From Chaetoderma sp. LZ-2023a (lineage: Eukaryota; Mollusca; Caudofoveata; Chaetodermatida; Chaetodermatidae): a stretch of 64,000 nt of DNA. Positions 1 to 11,173 of the stretch are shown here, one piece after another (within the stretch, counting starts at the first letter, position 1; every line of letters starts with the position of its first letter). The notes below the pieces were generated by a model that was not told the DNA's origin, searched no databases, and was given only the letters and a program-made list of their open reading frames with translations. The stretch is taken from assembly GCA_034401795.1 (NCBI GenBank), contig CM067369.1:135782865-135846864 (forward strand). Reading direction: 5' to 3'. A program made the translations under genes and the position numbers.

Positions 1-371
1 CTTGTTGTTGTTTTTATATGAATAATTTACACCTATGTGGCAATGCCAACAAGAGCCTTTAAAGATTGGAAACTCGTGCCACCCCACCCTACCCCACTCA
101 CCCCACCCACCCCACCCATCCCCCACCAACCCCCGAAATATTGGGACATTATAAGCATCTTTTGGATTTTTTCGGATTTTTTTCGAATTTCCCGGATTAT
201 CCCCAAATCTTGTGGAATCCTAATGTAGGATTACACCCTTTAATGTGTTAGAATTTGAGCTAGATCGAACCATGGATATCCATAGATCCGGAATTTGATC
301 CTATATCCAAATCAGGGTTTCTATATTTGGATCATAGCCACAATCCGTACATCCTATTATATTGTGACATA
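1..371. other. unrecognised spacer
   Basis: No gene or known repeat is recognised before the Tc1 element. A C-rich CCCACCCCA-type tract runs from about 80 to 137, and short open frames across it are low-complexity proline and threonine runs. Confidence 0.6.
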
Positions 372-394
372 TACACCTGTGCAAAAGTTAAGCA
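372..394 (+). repeat. Tc1 left terminal inverted repeat
   Basis: This 23-bp end, ending GTTAAGCA, is an exact reverse complement of 2010-2032. Similarity stops just inside the repeat. Confidence 0.93.
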
Positions 395-695
395 CCACCC
401 TATTTTTACGCATATGCGAGGGTATATTCATGTGCTATGAAGAAAGCAATAGCATAAACATTTATGTACCCATCCATCTTAGTGCAAGAGGTAATAATGC
501 AACTAGAGGAATGCTGATTATGACGGTGGGGAAACACTGTATGTTTTTGTTTGAACTTGAAAACGAGGCCTGAATATGGTTACGTTGACACAACTGACAA
601 CTATTGCCCTACAGTTGACACACGTGGCTAGATTGTCATTAATGGTGTCTGAAAACGAAGTTTAACATCTGTGCACGAGTTTGAGACTGTCATTA

Positions 696-1721
696 TTAAT
701 ACCGGGTATATCCACCTTGTGCCTGGATGACGGCCTGGACACGACGTCTCATGCTGGTCACCAACCGACTGATACGCCATTGTGGTATTCGTTGCCATTC
801 AAGATGGAGTGCGTCTGTTAATTCCTGTAGGTTCTGCACAGGAGGATCCCTCCTTCTCACCATGTTTCCCAGAATGTCCCAGATATGCTCAATAGGGTTC
901 ATGTCAGGGCTCCTTGCTGGCCATGGTAGGGTTTCGATGGCATTCTGGCGGAGGTATTCATGCACAGCTCTAGCACGATGTGGTCGGGCGTTGTCATCCA
1001 TGAATATAGGGTGGGTTCCAGGTGCATGATTTACAAAATGAGGGACCACAACTCTATCCAGTATGGAATCTTGATATCTTTGTCCATTTAGTGTTCCAGG
1101 TGCAGTCAACAGATCCAGCTTACAATCAAATGAGATGCACCCCCATATCATAACTGAACCTCCACCAAATGGAACTTCTTCCATGATGTTACGTTGGTCG
1201 TACGCCGTGCGTCTGGACCTCCATACACGAGTTCGACCATCTGTGGCATGAAGCAGGAACCGACTTTCATCGGACCAGTGTACCCGTCTCCAGGATCTCA
1301 TGTTCCAGTGTCTTCTTTCGTTGCACCACCTCAGACGCTCCTCTTTGTGGTGTGCAGTGAGGAGAGGACGTCTGACAGGTCTCCTAGCTTTCATGCCAGC
1401 AGCATACAGTCTCCTTTTGACGGTAGACATTGACACTCTATTGCGCGTTTCCCATTGCTGGCTGAGCACTCTGCTGTTGGTGAATGGAGATCTCCTAACA
1501 AGGCGTACTAGGGCTCGATCATCACGGGCAGTAGTCTTCTTCGGTCTTCCAGATCTAGGCCTGTCCTTCACCTCGTTAGTTTGCCCATGTTTTGCAATCA
1601 AACGACTGATTACAGTATGGTTAATGTTCAGCTGTCTGCCAATCTCTCTGCATGACATACCAGTGGTATGCATGCCTATGATTTGCCATTTCACACGACC
1701 ACTTAACCTTCGTCTTGCCAT
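696..1721 (-). CDS. Tc1-like DD34E transposase
   Basis: A 341-residue transposase that would bind the element's ends and catalyse excision and insertion at TA in the nucleus. Residues 1-48 fit the first helix-turn-helix of the paired-like DNA-binding domain. A GRPKK linker follows at about 58-62 (AT-hook-like), then a second helix-turn-helix at about 66-120. The catalytic domain has D151 in WSDESRF, D243 in FMDDNARPH and E278 in SPDMNPIEHIWD. There are 34 residues between the second D and the E, the DD34E spacing of Tc1. A glycine-rich GGGSVMIWGC box lies at 186-195. Length matches the family norm of about 340. The start at 1721 has G at -3 and G at +4. There is no frameshift or stop, and all three catalytic acids are present. 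It is the only gene in its element. Confidence 0.95.
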   Translation of the reverse strand: MARRRLSGRVKWQIIGMHTTGMSCREIGRQLNINHTVISRLIAKHGQTNEVKDRPRSGRPKKTTARDDRALVRLVRRSPFTNSRVLSQQWETRNRVSMSTVKRRLYAAGMKARRPVRRPLLTAHHKEERLRWCNERRHWNMRSWRRVHWSDESRFLLHATDGRTRVWRSRRTAYDQRNIMEEVPFGGGSVMIWGCISFDCKLDLLTAPGTLNGQRYQDSILDRVVVPHFVNHAPGTHPIFMDDNARPHRARAVHEYLRQNAIETLPWPARSPDMNPIEHIWDILGNMVRRRDPPVQNLQELTDALHLEWQRIPQWRISRLVTSMRRRVQAVIQAQGGYTRY

Positions 1722-2009
1722 AGCGGTTCACAATCAAGAGCTAATTCTCTCTGTACAAATAAACCACGGTCATGAACACAAAATTCCTAATCTTGTCGCC
1801 TAAATCTGTATGTAATGTTCTACACCTCAAACTGGACTTTTACATAACTGAACACGTGTGCTGTTTCCCGCCACGCACGGACATCAAGCGGCGTGAAGTC
1901 ATGCATGCATGTGCATTTCGTACTTGGAATTATGTCAGCTAACGCGGGGATAAAAAGTATGGCAGCCTAGTTGTACCATCATGTTTCTACGTTCTATTGT
2001 TTTTGCTGA

Positions 2010-2032
2010 TGCTTAACTTTTGCACAGGTGTA
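2010..2032 (-). repeat. Tc1 right terminal inverted repeat
   Basis: Reverse complement of 372-394 without mismatch. Followed by an alternating TATATA that contains the TA target copy. Confidence 0.93.
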
Positions 2033-2827
2033 TATATTGTTGTGTTAAAATTTCAGCAAAATCGGATCACAGGTTTTTTTAGAAACAGTTCCACATCTCG
2101 CACACACGCACGCACACACACTACCGCACGCGCGAATGTTATTCGAAGAAGGATAGGTTGTTTATATATACTGTGATAACCTTATGGTAGAAGAAATGAG
2201 GAGTGAATTGCAGCTAGTTTTCTTATACATTCCGGACATTATTAACCATCAAACATAACGCATTCAATAGCTGAATTGCATAGATATAAATATTATACAA
2301 ATAAATTAGACGTATGCCTGCCTAAGCATTATTAATTGTCATTATCAACACGTTCAGAAGACGTGGGCTGCGCATCTTTGAAGTCATTATCCAAATAGCC
2401 CACTTAAAATGGCGCTAGATACCTACCATCCCGTGCGTGTTTCACGTGCAAGATAGTATTGTTAGTCTAATAATTGATGAAAACTATGGCGCTAGAAGCT
2501 TCTATATTACTAGATGGCGTTATTTTTAAAAAGGAAATTTCCACTTTTCCCTCTTAACCGCTGTCTCTGTTATATATAATATATTTCCTGAATTAGCATC
2601 TTTTATCAAGGGGCTTTGTCTGGAGGTAACAATTCGCGCTCAGTAGCTATCTTACGGTTCATAGCTACGCACAAAAGCGTTATACTTGATTCCAAGGACT
2701 CTCCGCCTAGATCTCGCTCCGCATCACAAATGAGCAGAATGTCCTTTATGTCCCCACGCTTTTTATCGTGTACGTACATATAGTTATTAACCCGCTTAAC
2801 ACCGGCATCTCACTCTCTCCGTTTTAA
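2033..2827. other. unrecognised spacer
   Basis: AT-rich unique sequence with a short (CA)n tract near 2100-2120. No gene or repeat end is recognised. Confidence 0.5.
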
Positions 2828-3220
2828 AATGGAGAGACCCGATCTGTCACTCGAGTATCTGACGTCATAATCAATTACGGCGCATGTTGGCTGACGTGAT
2901 AATCATAATGACGTAATGTAACTGCGACATGAAGATCGAAACGTCCGTCAGGTGTACGAATTGTATGCATAATGCATTTATAATTTAATGAAACATTCTG
3001 TTGATAATTTGAAAATAATTTTACAGGTCGCTGTCGCTGCCATAGGCAGCAACAGCACCCAGGCAAATTAATTTCAAAATATTCAACAGCTTACATGTAG
3101 AGATTTCTGAAAATTGAGACTCAGAGTGTGCAGGGAGCGATCCATCCGAACATGGGCAAAGCGTGGGTGACGCTTACCTAGAGATGGGCAGGGCATAGCT
3201 AAAACTGGATTCCGCCATTG
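2828..3220 (-). mobile_element. PalA palindrome-core MITE, complete
   Basis: Both ends are visible: AATGGAGAGACCCGATCTG at the left and AAACTGGATTCCGCCATTG at the right. Order: a TGACGTCA-bearing arm, a central hairpin near 2996-3092 (TTGATAATTTGAAAATAATT pairing with its complement around a GCTGCC/GGCAGC tip), then the AGAGATGGGCAGGGCATAGC arm. No coding capacity. 'Minus' means the GCCCCGCCC arm lies on the right. Confidence 0.8.
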
Positions 3221-3230
3221 CCTGAGGTTC

Positions 3231-3410
3231 TCATTCAAATACGTCACATGATAGCTGACGTCATCATCAAAATGACGTATAGCAAGCGTTCGTGACAAAC
3301 TTAGGTACGTCGTCATTCATGACGTAATCAATTATGACGCGCCAGCGTACATGTCACGTAGTTGATTATGACGGCATATGATTGACTGGTGAAGCTGGAA
3401 TCCACCATTA
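3231..3410 (+). repeat. PalA fragment
   Basis: The arm rich in TGACGTCA (3259) and TCATTCATGACGTAATC, ending GCTGGAATCCACCATTA. The central hairpin and the other arm are missing. Confidence 0.65.
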
Positions 3411-3589
3411 CTCTGATGATGTCTAGCATTTAGGGTGTGCATGTACGCCGCTGCAATGATGGCAGTTAAATTTCGTCTATTAATATCCGCATCTTCTTCC
3501 TACAGACATCTATCATTATCTATACGTGGTTATATTGTCTCCTTCAGCGATCAGAATATAAAACGACTCGTTTATAATCTATACGAATC

Positions 3590-3846
3590 ATATTTGAAAC
3601 TAATTTGACTAGGTGCTAGCAACAGCCATCAGGCAAATTAGTTTCAAAATATTCAACAGAAAGTTTTTTAAAGACATAAAGGAAGTAAGTAAAGACATAC
3701 AATTCGTACATCTTGACGAACTATTAAGTGTTTATGATAGACATAATCACACCATTTGTGACCCAATTGATTATGACGTATGCCTACATGTGACGTTGCT
3801 GATTATGGCGTCATATGATCGATCGATAAGCTGGATTCCTCCATTA
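3590..3846 (+). repeat. PalA half copy
   Basis: Begins inside the hairpin (TTTGAAACTAATTTGACTAGG), continues through GACATACAATTCGTACA and the GATTATGACGT arm, and ends CTGGATTCCTCCATTA. Truncated on the 5' side at the hairpin. Confidence 0.7.
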
Positions 3847-4877
3847 TGCAACAACTTCCAGTCCAATCCAAATAGTCTCAAAACATGCAACACCTTTCAC
3901 ATGCGGTTGACATGAATATGAGTTAAAGTCGCTTCAAGAATGAAAAAAGCGTTAATGAGTAATTCTATGTAGATTTTCTTACTTAGAAGTGACAAATCAT
4001 CGGCATTGTGACATTTTGACCCGTCTGCCAATTCTATCACCGCATGACTGACGTGGGAATAATTCATAAGAGCACTGGTTAGTTACATTAAATCTCTAGC
4101 CTGTATCAATCTTCCCGCGGATCTATGGAAACCGTTCTGTGTCAGTCTCCGCGACCAGTCTTCTCTCTATACCATCATATGGACAGTTATGCGTGTGGAA
4201 TTTTATATGCCGTATAAACCGACAATCGATGAGACAAATGCGTGCAGGAATCGACCGCATTACCGACGTCTAAATTACACAGCCGCGGTGAGATGCGTAT
4301 GCCAGCTGTACTATTCTCCTATCTGATGTCGAATCTTCTTAAACTGGTCGGGTAATACGAACCACAAATCGATGCCAATATATTGTGTATATATTGCCTG
4401 GCGTCCGTTCCTTGTAGAATGAATCAGGCGCGTGCTTGTATATCAATTGACAATCATGATATACCGTGAAAGCAAAATCCGAGAATAAGAACAATTATAA
4501 TAGATCGCTTCATATGCCTTCTGATCCGCGCTTACCCTAGCAGACACTTCCCGAGAACCCCATTCCTTGACAGTAATGATTTATGGAATATAAATTCTCT
4601 TTAATCCGATTTACGCAACCTGTTACAGGCCGAGACTATTTGAAGAAAACCCCCGGATCGAATGGTTCATTATACTCTATAAGCTTACTACTCCATCTGA
4701 GATATATAAGTGTACTTGGTGCGCGGATACTGCCAATCGCGATGTACCTGCCCATGCAAGCAATACTTCGAGCATTTCCATGCAATAATATACCTACTAC
4801 ACTGGTCTAAGCATTAACGGTTTAAATCCCTCAGACCCATAGCAACGAATTAGTGTTTATGTAAAGGATATTATGGT
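3847..4877. other. unrecognised spacer
   Basis: About 1 kb of non-repetitive sequence. Short open frames show no family motif and no convincing splice context. Confidence 0.5.
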
Positions 4878-4965
4878 GAGTATTTTGAAACTAATTTGAC
4901 TGGGAGCTGCTGCTGCCTGCAACAACAGTGCCCGGTGACATTAGTTTTAAAATGTTGCAACAACT
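4878..4965 (+). repeat. isolated PalA hairpin core
   Basis: Only the hairpin survives: GAGTATTTTGAAACTAATTTG at the left, a GCTGCTGCC tip, and TTAGTTTTAAAATGTTGCAAC at the right, with several mismatches between arms. Confidence 0.65.
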
Positions 4966-5089
4966 TTTCTCTACGGTCGTTTTGAAATTTACTTACTGAT
5001 ATACTATGCTTTTAAGTGTCAAAGGGTTAACACAATTTAAGAATTTCCCTAGGCTGGATATTCAAGAAAAACAATAAATATGAAACTAT

Positions 5090-6040
5090 GGTCAAGTTCG
5101 ATTCACGAACCATAGTTATCTATAGTTAACTAAGCACCAATCGAACTTGATACAGTTATCTGGCTAATTACTTATCTAGTCGAACGACCTCCCGATCTCG
5201 GTCGCAAATGGTTAACTCGAAATTTGCGTAAAATTATAAAATGGCTGCAAATCCTCTCTTGGAACCGTTAACTTCTCTTGTGTCAGTTTAATCCGTCAAA
5301 CGTCAAACCCTCTGGTTCAAACCAACTAAAATCAGCTATGTAATGGTCTTGGGGCATGTCTACTTGCAGGCCAACAGAAGAGTAATTTTTAATATTCGCC
5401 AATGGAATGACTGGCTCGGTAACCGAGCCCGTCATTCAGGTGATAAATTTTCAAAAATACTCTTTTCTTGGCCTTCAAATGGACACTGGCCAACCAAAAG
5501 CTTAAATTTTCGTTAATGTTACCTTTTTGATGGTCAATAAGGGCAAAATTCCAGTGGCAAATTTAGAAAGAAATATTCTTCTGAAATTAAAATTACTTGA
5601 AAAATGTTGCCCATTAAAACGATTAATTGATATCAGTAGTATTTTGATGCTTTGAGGCGCTGTTGACACAAGTGGGGTTAAACTTACACGATAAAACATG
5701 TACATTTTATGAAATTATGCTTTCCTACTGTATGCCAATATTCCTATGGCATATTCACTTTTGACTTTATCGCCTATCGTAACTTTTTACGTTTTATGTG
5801 ACACAATACCCATTTTCGCAGCCATAAAATCAACCGATCTAAGGAGCTACTAAAGAATGGTTAACCGAGACCGGTACCCTGCTCCAGATATTCTGCAGTG
5901 GCAATTCGGTCGAGAACAGGGTACAAACTAAACATAGTTAACCATTCGTAATTCGATTCGCATAGTCAATGCATTCGATCAAGGAATAAAATAACTGATT
6001 AATTTTAGGGAATCGAACTTCAGCTAGGCTGTGCCATGGT
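5090..6040. repeat. long inverted-repeat element, interrupted
   Basis: Related sequence in opposite orientation flanks the nested element at 5272-5677. CTATGGTCAAGTTCGATTC (about 5093) pairs with GAATCGAACTT (about 6010). AAAATGGCTGCAAAT (about 5238) pairs with TTTCGCAGCCATAAAAT (about 5814). ATGGTTAAC also occurs on both sides. This suggests a DNA element with long inverted arms split by a later insertion. Exact ends are uncertain. Confidence 0.4.
5272..5677 (-). mobile_element. TTAA-flanked palindromic element, long form
   Basis: Flanked by TTAA at 5268-5271 and 5678-5681. Inside is the family's palindrome centre, ATGACTGGCTCGGTAACCGAG, bordered by AGAAGAGTAATTTTTAATATT and AAAATACTCTTTTCTTGG. 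The right end carries GTTGACACAAGTGGGG, matching in reverse the left end of the copy at 59691. No coding capacity. TTAA duplication is the hallmark of piggyBac-type insertion; membership of that superfamily is inferred. Confidence 0.7.
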
Positions 6041-6389
6041 AAGCTATGACGAGGGTATTGGAGTAACCATGCACAGACAATGATGTCACGTACATTTGTA
6101 CATTTAACCTTTGCTTAAGCAGATAAAATACAGATAACCGCACATACTCAAAATTACGGGAAGCCATTTGATTACATGTGTAAGTTGCTTAAGACCATGG
6201 GAATTATGGATCAATTTAAAAAAAAAGAGATGTATCACCATTCGACCACATGTGATAGGAAACATCATTTCTCCTCGCTCCAAATGTAGGTTATTTCAAA
6301 TTGCGTGTCACAAAATACTGATAAATCGAAATATGGTTCTGCTAACAGACAGGATTCAAAGATAGTATATTTTAAGACTAACTTCGTTT

Positions 6390-6462
6390 ATTTTGACGAG
6401 CTTTCGTCCATAAATGTGCTTCATGACCTGATGAAGTAAATTTATGTGCGAAAGCTCGCCAA
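6390..6462. repeat. inverted hammerhead-like repeat
   Basis: GACGAGCTTTCGTCCATAAA on one strand is followed by CTGATGAAG...GTGCGAAAGCTCGCC on the other, so the pair is a hairpin with about 30-bp arms. CTGATGA and GAAA spaced by a possible stem II match the hammerhead ribozyme core that is known from Penelope-like elements. The stem here is imperfect (GTAAATTTATGTGC), so catalysis is doubtful. A better-preserved relative lies at 60780-60975. Confidence 0.4.
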
Positions 6463-6659
6463 TATAAACTTGGATAGTTTTATAAGGTATTACATTTGCA
6501 CCCTGTATTTGTTGGCTAATCAGACTAACTCAGCTACATAACATTTCTTCAGCAGATTCAAAACGCATCTGATCGAGATGCTGCAGCGCAACAGCATTGG
6601 GTCAGGCAACTTTAATGACCTTTTACTTTGCGTAATGGTATACTTTCCGACTATGTAAG

Positions 6660-7027
6660 GAATGGACTTTTCCATTTTTAACTATGCCCCGCCCATCTCT
6701 AGCTAAGCGCCACTCACACCTCGCTCGTGCTGGGATCGATAGATCTCTGAACTCTCTGACTATCAATTTCAATTCCAGAAAACCATACGGGTAAGCTATT
6801 GAATATTTTGGGCAGCAACAGTGTCCACTCAAATTAGTTTCAAAATATTCAAAAGCATGTTTATTAAATAGTAGCGACATACATACAATTCGTACAACGT
6901 GTCGGTTTATTAAGAGTTCAAGATGGGACAAATAAAATCATTTATGACGTAATAATACACGTCACTTAGTTGGGTATGACGTCAAATGACGTCATATGAT
7001 CGATGGATAGACTTGGAAAGGCCCATT
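6660..7027 (+). mobile_element. PalA MITE, complete ends, hairpin half deleted
   Basis: Left end AATGGACTTTTCCATTTTTA followed by ACTATGCCCCGCCCATCTC. Right end GGATAGACTTGGAAAGGCCC. The central hairpin has lost its left arm after TATTGAATATTTTGG. The distal arm has two TGACGTCA octamers close together (about 6978-6994). Confidence 0.8.
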
Positions 7028-7192
7028 ATCAATTAACCCAGTGACAAAGCCACTCGAGATATGATATCCATGTTCATCCACCGTCCAAGAAGAGATGTGG
7101 TCGGGGAACTAGCGATGCCAGTGTGGCAACAATTGGGCATTTATTTAGTCATCTGACTGAAAGTGTAAGTAAAACAAGACATTAATACAGTA

Positions 7193-7392
7193 CTCAGAAA
7201 TAATATAACATGTGTCCATAACCAAATAAAACGTAATATCGAATATGTTGAACATAATTGGATTGGAAGACAATCTCTTCCAATACAAGTATGTTCAAAA
7301 TATTCGGCAGAACATTTCTTACATCGTATTCAAAATTGTGGTAACAGCACGTTTCTGTGTTTGATTTGGAAACATTTAAATCTATTTATGAG
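7193..7392 (+). mobile_element. PalB MITE, near complete
   Basis: Ends CTCAGAAATAATATAACATG and ATTTGGAAACATTTAAATC...TTTATGAG are inverted relatives. The centre is the PalB hairpin (ATGTTGAACATAATTGGATT ... TGTTCAAAATATTCGGCAG), with the inner tip shortened to GACAATCTC. The flank AACATTTCTTACATCGTATTC is shared with other PalB copies. Confidence 0.7.
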
Positions 7393-7469
7393 ATTACTAT
7401 ACTCCGTTTCTAATTTTGTCAGTAAAGTGGCCGGTTGCGACCACCCATGCTCACGTTTGATATCTGTGT

Positions 7470-7706
7470 ATTCGATCAGTTACTCACGTATTTGACGTCA
7501 TAATCAAATACGTCAATGTTTAGCTCAAAGTCGTAGCAACAGGTCACCAATCAAATTAGTTTCAACAGTTTAACCCTATTTAGTTACTTTGAAATTAACA
7601 TTATGGGAATTTCAGGTTTCAATGTTTGAAACTAACCCCAGCACGCCTGTAAACTAGACGAAGCTTAGCTAGAAATGGGCGGGCCATAGCAAGAAACAGA
7701 CCCTCT
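7470..7706 (-). repeat. degraded PalA copy
   Basis: A TTTGACGTCATAATCAAATACG arm, remnants of the hairpin (AGCAACAGGTCACCAATC...) and a GAAGCTTAGCTAGAAATGGGC arm are in the PalA order, but spacing is altered and both hairpin arms are incomplete. Confidence 0.6.
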
Positions 7707-8132
7707 ACGCAAAGAGCTGCATTCAATGCAATACTGATTACCATATTGCCGTAAAGCCACACGCCATTCCAATCTATTACAGCTGTAATTATCATTATGG
7801 CATCGGAAATGGATAGCAACTATTGAAGCCGGTCACGACACGAAAGGTTCTATTCCAAGATCCGGTACGGGGAAGGTGCGTTTCCCGGTCGTTCAATAGC
7901 CTTCTCTAACAACTATAACGATAATCAATGCAAACTATTTAGCCTCGCAAAACGAGCATTGTTTATAGGAAAACGAAGTCGGGCGTCATTAGGTGATTAA
8001 TCAGAGTCCGTATATATAACGTTTCTAATCAGAGTGACGGTTTGAAGGAATACCAATGTTGACTATTGATGATTTGATTTCACCATACATATAGGCCTAT
8101 CGATGCCGGTGGCGTGGACAACGTTCAGTCAA
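7707..8132. other. unrecognised spacer
   Basis: No gene, palindrome or repeat family recognised. Confidence 0.5.
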
Positions 8133-8490
8133 ATTGATGAATCCAACCGGTCACTCAAGTATATATGAGGTCATAATCAATTACCTCACGTGTAGGCCAA
8201 CGTCACAATTAAATCCGCAATGACTGGCGTAGCTAGGTCAGTCGTGAACTTATAAAAGTTCTTCTGTTGTTCTATGTATGGGTTTACTATTTAATAAACA
8301 TTAGGTTGAATATTTTGAAAAATATTTAACCTGGCCACTGTTGCTGCAATATTCAACAGTTTGCCTGTATAGTTTTCAAGGAAATTGAGATTCAGGGAGT
8401 TCGGGGTTCGATCGATCCGAACACGGACAGAGTATGGGTGGAGCTTAGCTAGAGACGGGCGGGGTATAGCTAAAACCGGATTCATCCATT
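8133..8490 (-). mobile_element. PalA MITE, complete ends
   Basis: Starts TTGATGAATCCAACCGGTC and ends CTAAAACCGGATTCATCCATT: inverted ends. The hairpin is asymmetric, with GGTTGAATATTTTGAAAAAT kept and the other arm shortened. The GGGTTCGATCGATCC and GAGACGGGCGGGGTATAGC motifs are present. Confidence 0.78.
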
Positions 8491-8529
8491 AAGTCTATAG
8501 ATAAACAAAGTTAATACAAGTGATCTATT

Positions 8530-8860
8530 TCTAGCCACGCCACGCGTATTTCTAGCTAAGCTCTGCCCACTTAGTACGGACATTTATTTTAACATACTGA
8601 TCGCTGTATTCCCGGACTATCAATTTCAAGGTAAACGATGCGGATAAGCGTTTGGAATATTTTACATACGACATCAACAATCCCTATTACATATTTAAAG
8701 TTTCAAAATATTTAACGGAATATTTCTTAAACTGTAAATTCACCAAAAACAGAATTCAAATGGTTATTGTCTATCTGATCTTTGTCCCTTTTTGTGTTGG
8801 ACTTAGGTCATTTGATAAGTTATATTTATGACGTCAGATATTTTAGCTGGGGATCGTCTC
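8530..8860 (+). repeat. diverged PalA-like copy (subfamily A')
   Basis: Shares TTTCTAGCTAAGCTCTGCCCA, CCCGGACTATCAATTTC, TTTGGAATATTTTAC and a terminal TTATGACGTCAGATA with the copies near 33.4 and 58.0 kb, but the hairpin is largely lost. Confidence 0.5.
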
Positions 8861-9270
8861 CGACCATTACGACGAAGCGCAATGGATCAGATGCTATAGT
8901 AGCCAATCTCCACTGGACATTATGGCAGGTTCTTTCATGTTTTTCAATTTACGAAATATAACTATTCGCGCGAGATTACATCCAGCCCAAAGCTTTCACG
9001 ATATTACCTAATGGAAAATCCTTTATAAGCAGGCATAGTCGCCATTGTCTATTCACAATAGTAACGGCTATTTATGTATTATATCTACTGAAATGCGCTG
9101 AAACCCCATCGCTCTTCATCATTACATCCGATCACTGATGTTGCCTAAGATGTTTTAACATGCTCAAATGGCATTTTCGGATGTATTTCCTATGTACCTG
9201 GGTCTGTCTCAAGACATCTGTCTCGCCATCGTTTCACATCGGAGATAATGATTTTAGTTTGAAACATAAT
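8861..9270. other. unrecognised spacer
   Basis: No feature recognised. Confidence 0.5.
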
Positions 9271-9274
9271 TTAA

Positions 9275-9721
9275 CCCTTCCCGTGTTACCGTAACGTTTA
9301 ATTGTGAAGCCGGCAAGAAACTCGCATTGCAACGGTCTTAAGAATGTCCAGTTGCAGGCCAGGAGAATAATTTTCTTTTTTAATTTACCAGTGGAATGAC
9401 TGGCTCGATAACCGAGCCAGTCATTCCAAGTGGTACATTTTAAAAATACTATTCTCTTTGCTTGCAAATGGACGCTGGCTAATCAGAAACTCGAATTATC
9501 TTAGCAATTTCTCCTTTGGCGGTCAATCTGGTCAAACACGTTCTCTGTAGTTGTCTCGAGAGCAGAATGCGATTTTCGTAATTTTCATTGGTAAATTTAC
9601 AAAAATAGTCTTCCCTTGGCTTGCAAGCTTTATAATTTTATTGGAAAATCTTGGCAATTAAACGGGTAATTGATATAAGTTGCGTCCTGGGCGCTTTGAG
9701 GCGCTGTGGATATAAGAGTGG
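9275..9721 (-). mobile_element. TTAA-flanked palindromic element, long form
   Basis: TTAA at 9271-9274 and 9722-9725. Left end CCCTTCCCGTGTTACCG. Centre ATGACTGGCTCGATAACCGAG with inverted flanks TTGCAGGCCAGGAGAATA and TACTATTCTCTTTGCTTGCAA. The right part has GCGCTTTGAGGCGCTGT, as in the copy at 5272. No coding capacity. Confidence 0.72.
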
Positions 9722-10000
9722 TTAACAGAACTGGCGGATCACATATCTTCTTCTCATATATATATGGTCGAGTAAATATTTTCTTGGACGAAAGACAAAA
9801 ATGAGAAGTCTTTGCGCTAGTTTGTAGCCATATTTCTGGCAAATCACTCATAAGACAACACACGCACGCGTTGCATATATCTGTGTTCCATTCCAGGTCG
9901 GATTATTTATTGTTTTATATGATATTTATTCTTGAGTGTACAATTCAAATATAGGAGGAAGTTGAAGATAATATCACTAAGAACCCGTTCTTCGTATATA

Positions 10001-10185
10001 CAATGGAGGGATTAGATCTGCCACTCAAGTATATGACGTCGTTGACAAATTCGTCACATGCTGAAGTCACTGCACGAAAAATGACACAGCCCCATTGCGA
10101 AAATCGAAAAGTTCATCACGAATGTTTACGAATTGCACTTCTTTGGTGAATTTACAATTTAATAAACATCTCGTTGGATTATTTG
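10001..10185 (-). repeat. PalA half copy
   Basis: CAATGGAGGGATTAGATCTGC end, a TATATGACGTCG arm, then TACGAATTGCACTTCTTTGG and AATAAACATCTCGTTGGATT. Breaks off at the start of the hairpin. Confidence 0.65.
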
Positions 10186-10221
10186 CTGTCATATGTGTAG
10201 TATTTTACTTTTGTTACGTCA

Positions 10222-10560
10222 TAATGGAGGTATACAGTTTTAGCTATGCTCCGCCCATCTCTAGCTAAGTTCCACCCACGCTTTGCCCGCGTTGGGATCG
10301 ATAGATCCATGCCCTGACTGAATTTCAATTTCCAGAAAACAATACAGGTAAGTTGTTGAATATTTTGAAACTAATTTGACTGGGTGCTGTTGCTGCCTGT
10401 GGCATGTTTATTAAAGAGTAAAGACATACAATTCGTACAACTTGACGGACTATTTCACGTTTCTGAAGGACATAATCACGTCATTCATGACGTCAGCCTA
10501 CATGTGATGTTGGTGATTATGACGTCATGTGATTGATCGATAAACTGGATTCGTCTATTG
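10222..10560 (+). mobile_element. PalA MITE, complete ends, half hairpin
   Basis: Left end AATGGAGGTATACAGTTTTA, GCTATGCTCCGCCCATCTC arm. The hairpin is cut after GCTGTTGCTGCC (right arm absent). Then ACATACAATTCGTACAACTTG and a TTATGACGTCATGTG arm; right end AAACTGGATTCGTCTATTG. A close head-to-tail neighbour of the half copy at 10001. Confidence 0.8.
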
Positions 10561-10689
10561 TGTGTATATGGCGTTATCATTTGTTGTTGACCAAGATTGG
10601 TTTTTACATTTAACAATCGGTTAACCTATAACCCTTACAAACAAGAAATGACACATTCTTTATGATGCAATCAATATTCTGGTGTATAT

Positions 10690-10770
10690 GTTCCGGAAGC
10701 AACAGAATGCTGTCAAATGAGTTTCAAAATATTCAACAGCTTTCCTGTAACGTCTTGAAACTGAGGCAAT
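10690..10770 (-). repeat. PalA hairpin remnant
   Basis: GAAGCAACAGAATGCTGTCAA leads into GTTTCAAAATATTCAACAGC: one hairpin arm plus the start of the GC-rich arm. Confidence 0.5.
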
Positions 10771-11173
10771 GTGCTAATGGCTGACAAAAGTGGGATCCCA
10801 AAAGTGCGCCGTCCCTTAACATTGCAAGCCTATAGCCATTATCAAAACAATATTACAAAATGTTTCTCATTTTGATTGGTAAGAAGCAGAGTTTTCGGTT
10901 GACAAATATGAAAAAGGTGTTGTATATCCCACACAATATTGGACAGTAAGTTTATGCAGAAGGCGTCCGTTATTACAATTATCGACATGCCTGTGTGTGG
11001 TGATGATATTCTTCTACACGATTTACCCGGGGAGCTTTATGTCGTTAATTAAGGATCCCATGCATGCCACATCATGATTGTCACGCCAATGTCATGGTAA
11101 AGTATTTTGCACAGATCTGTACATTATTAGCATGTCTACGTGGTTTGTCACCAAGCGACTACCAGATCTAATA
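10771..11173. other. unrecognised spacer
   Basis: No gene or repeat recognised. Confidence 0.5.

Larger units (their letters stand above)
372..2032 (-). mobile_element. Intact Tc1/mariner DNA transposon
   Basis: A complete class II cut-and-paste transposon of about 1.66 kb. The ends are perfect inverted repeats: TACACCTGTGCAAAAGTTAA at 372 onward and its complement ending at 2032. The outermost TA on each side is the expected Tc1/mariner target dinucleotide, so the mobile unit proper is about 374-2030. Each inverted repeat is about 23 bp, short for a Tc1 element. One uninterrupted transposase frame lies inside on the minus strand. Intact ends plus an open frame suggest a recent, possibly still active copy; that is inference. 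Seen: ends, TA, open frame. Known: Tc1/mariner elements insert at TA. Confidence 0.93.

Noticed and set aside
727..1803. Plus-strand frames over the transposase (100, 79 and 167 codons)
   Set aside because: Antisense shadows of the minus-strand transposase gene.
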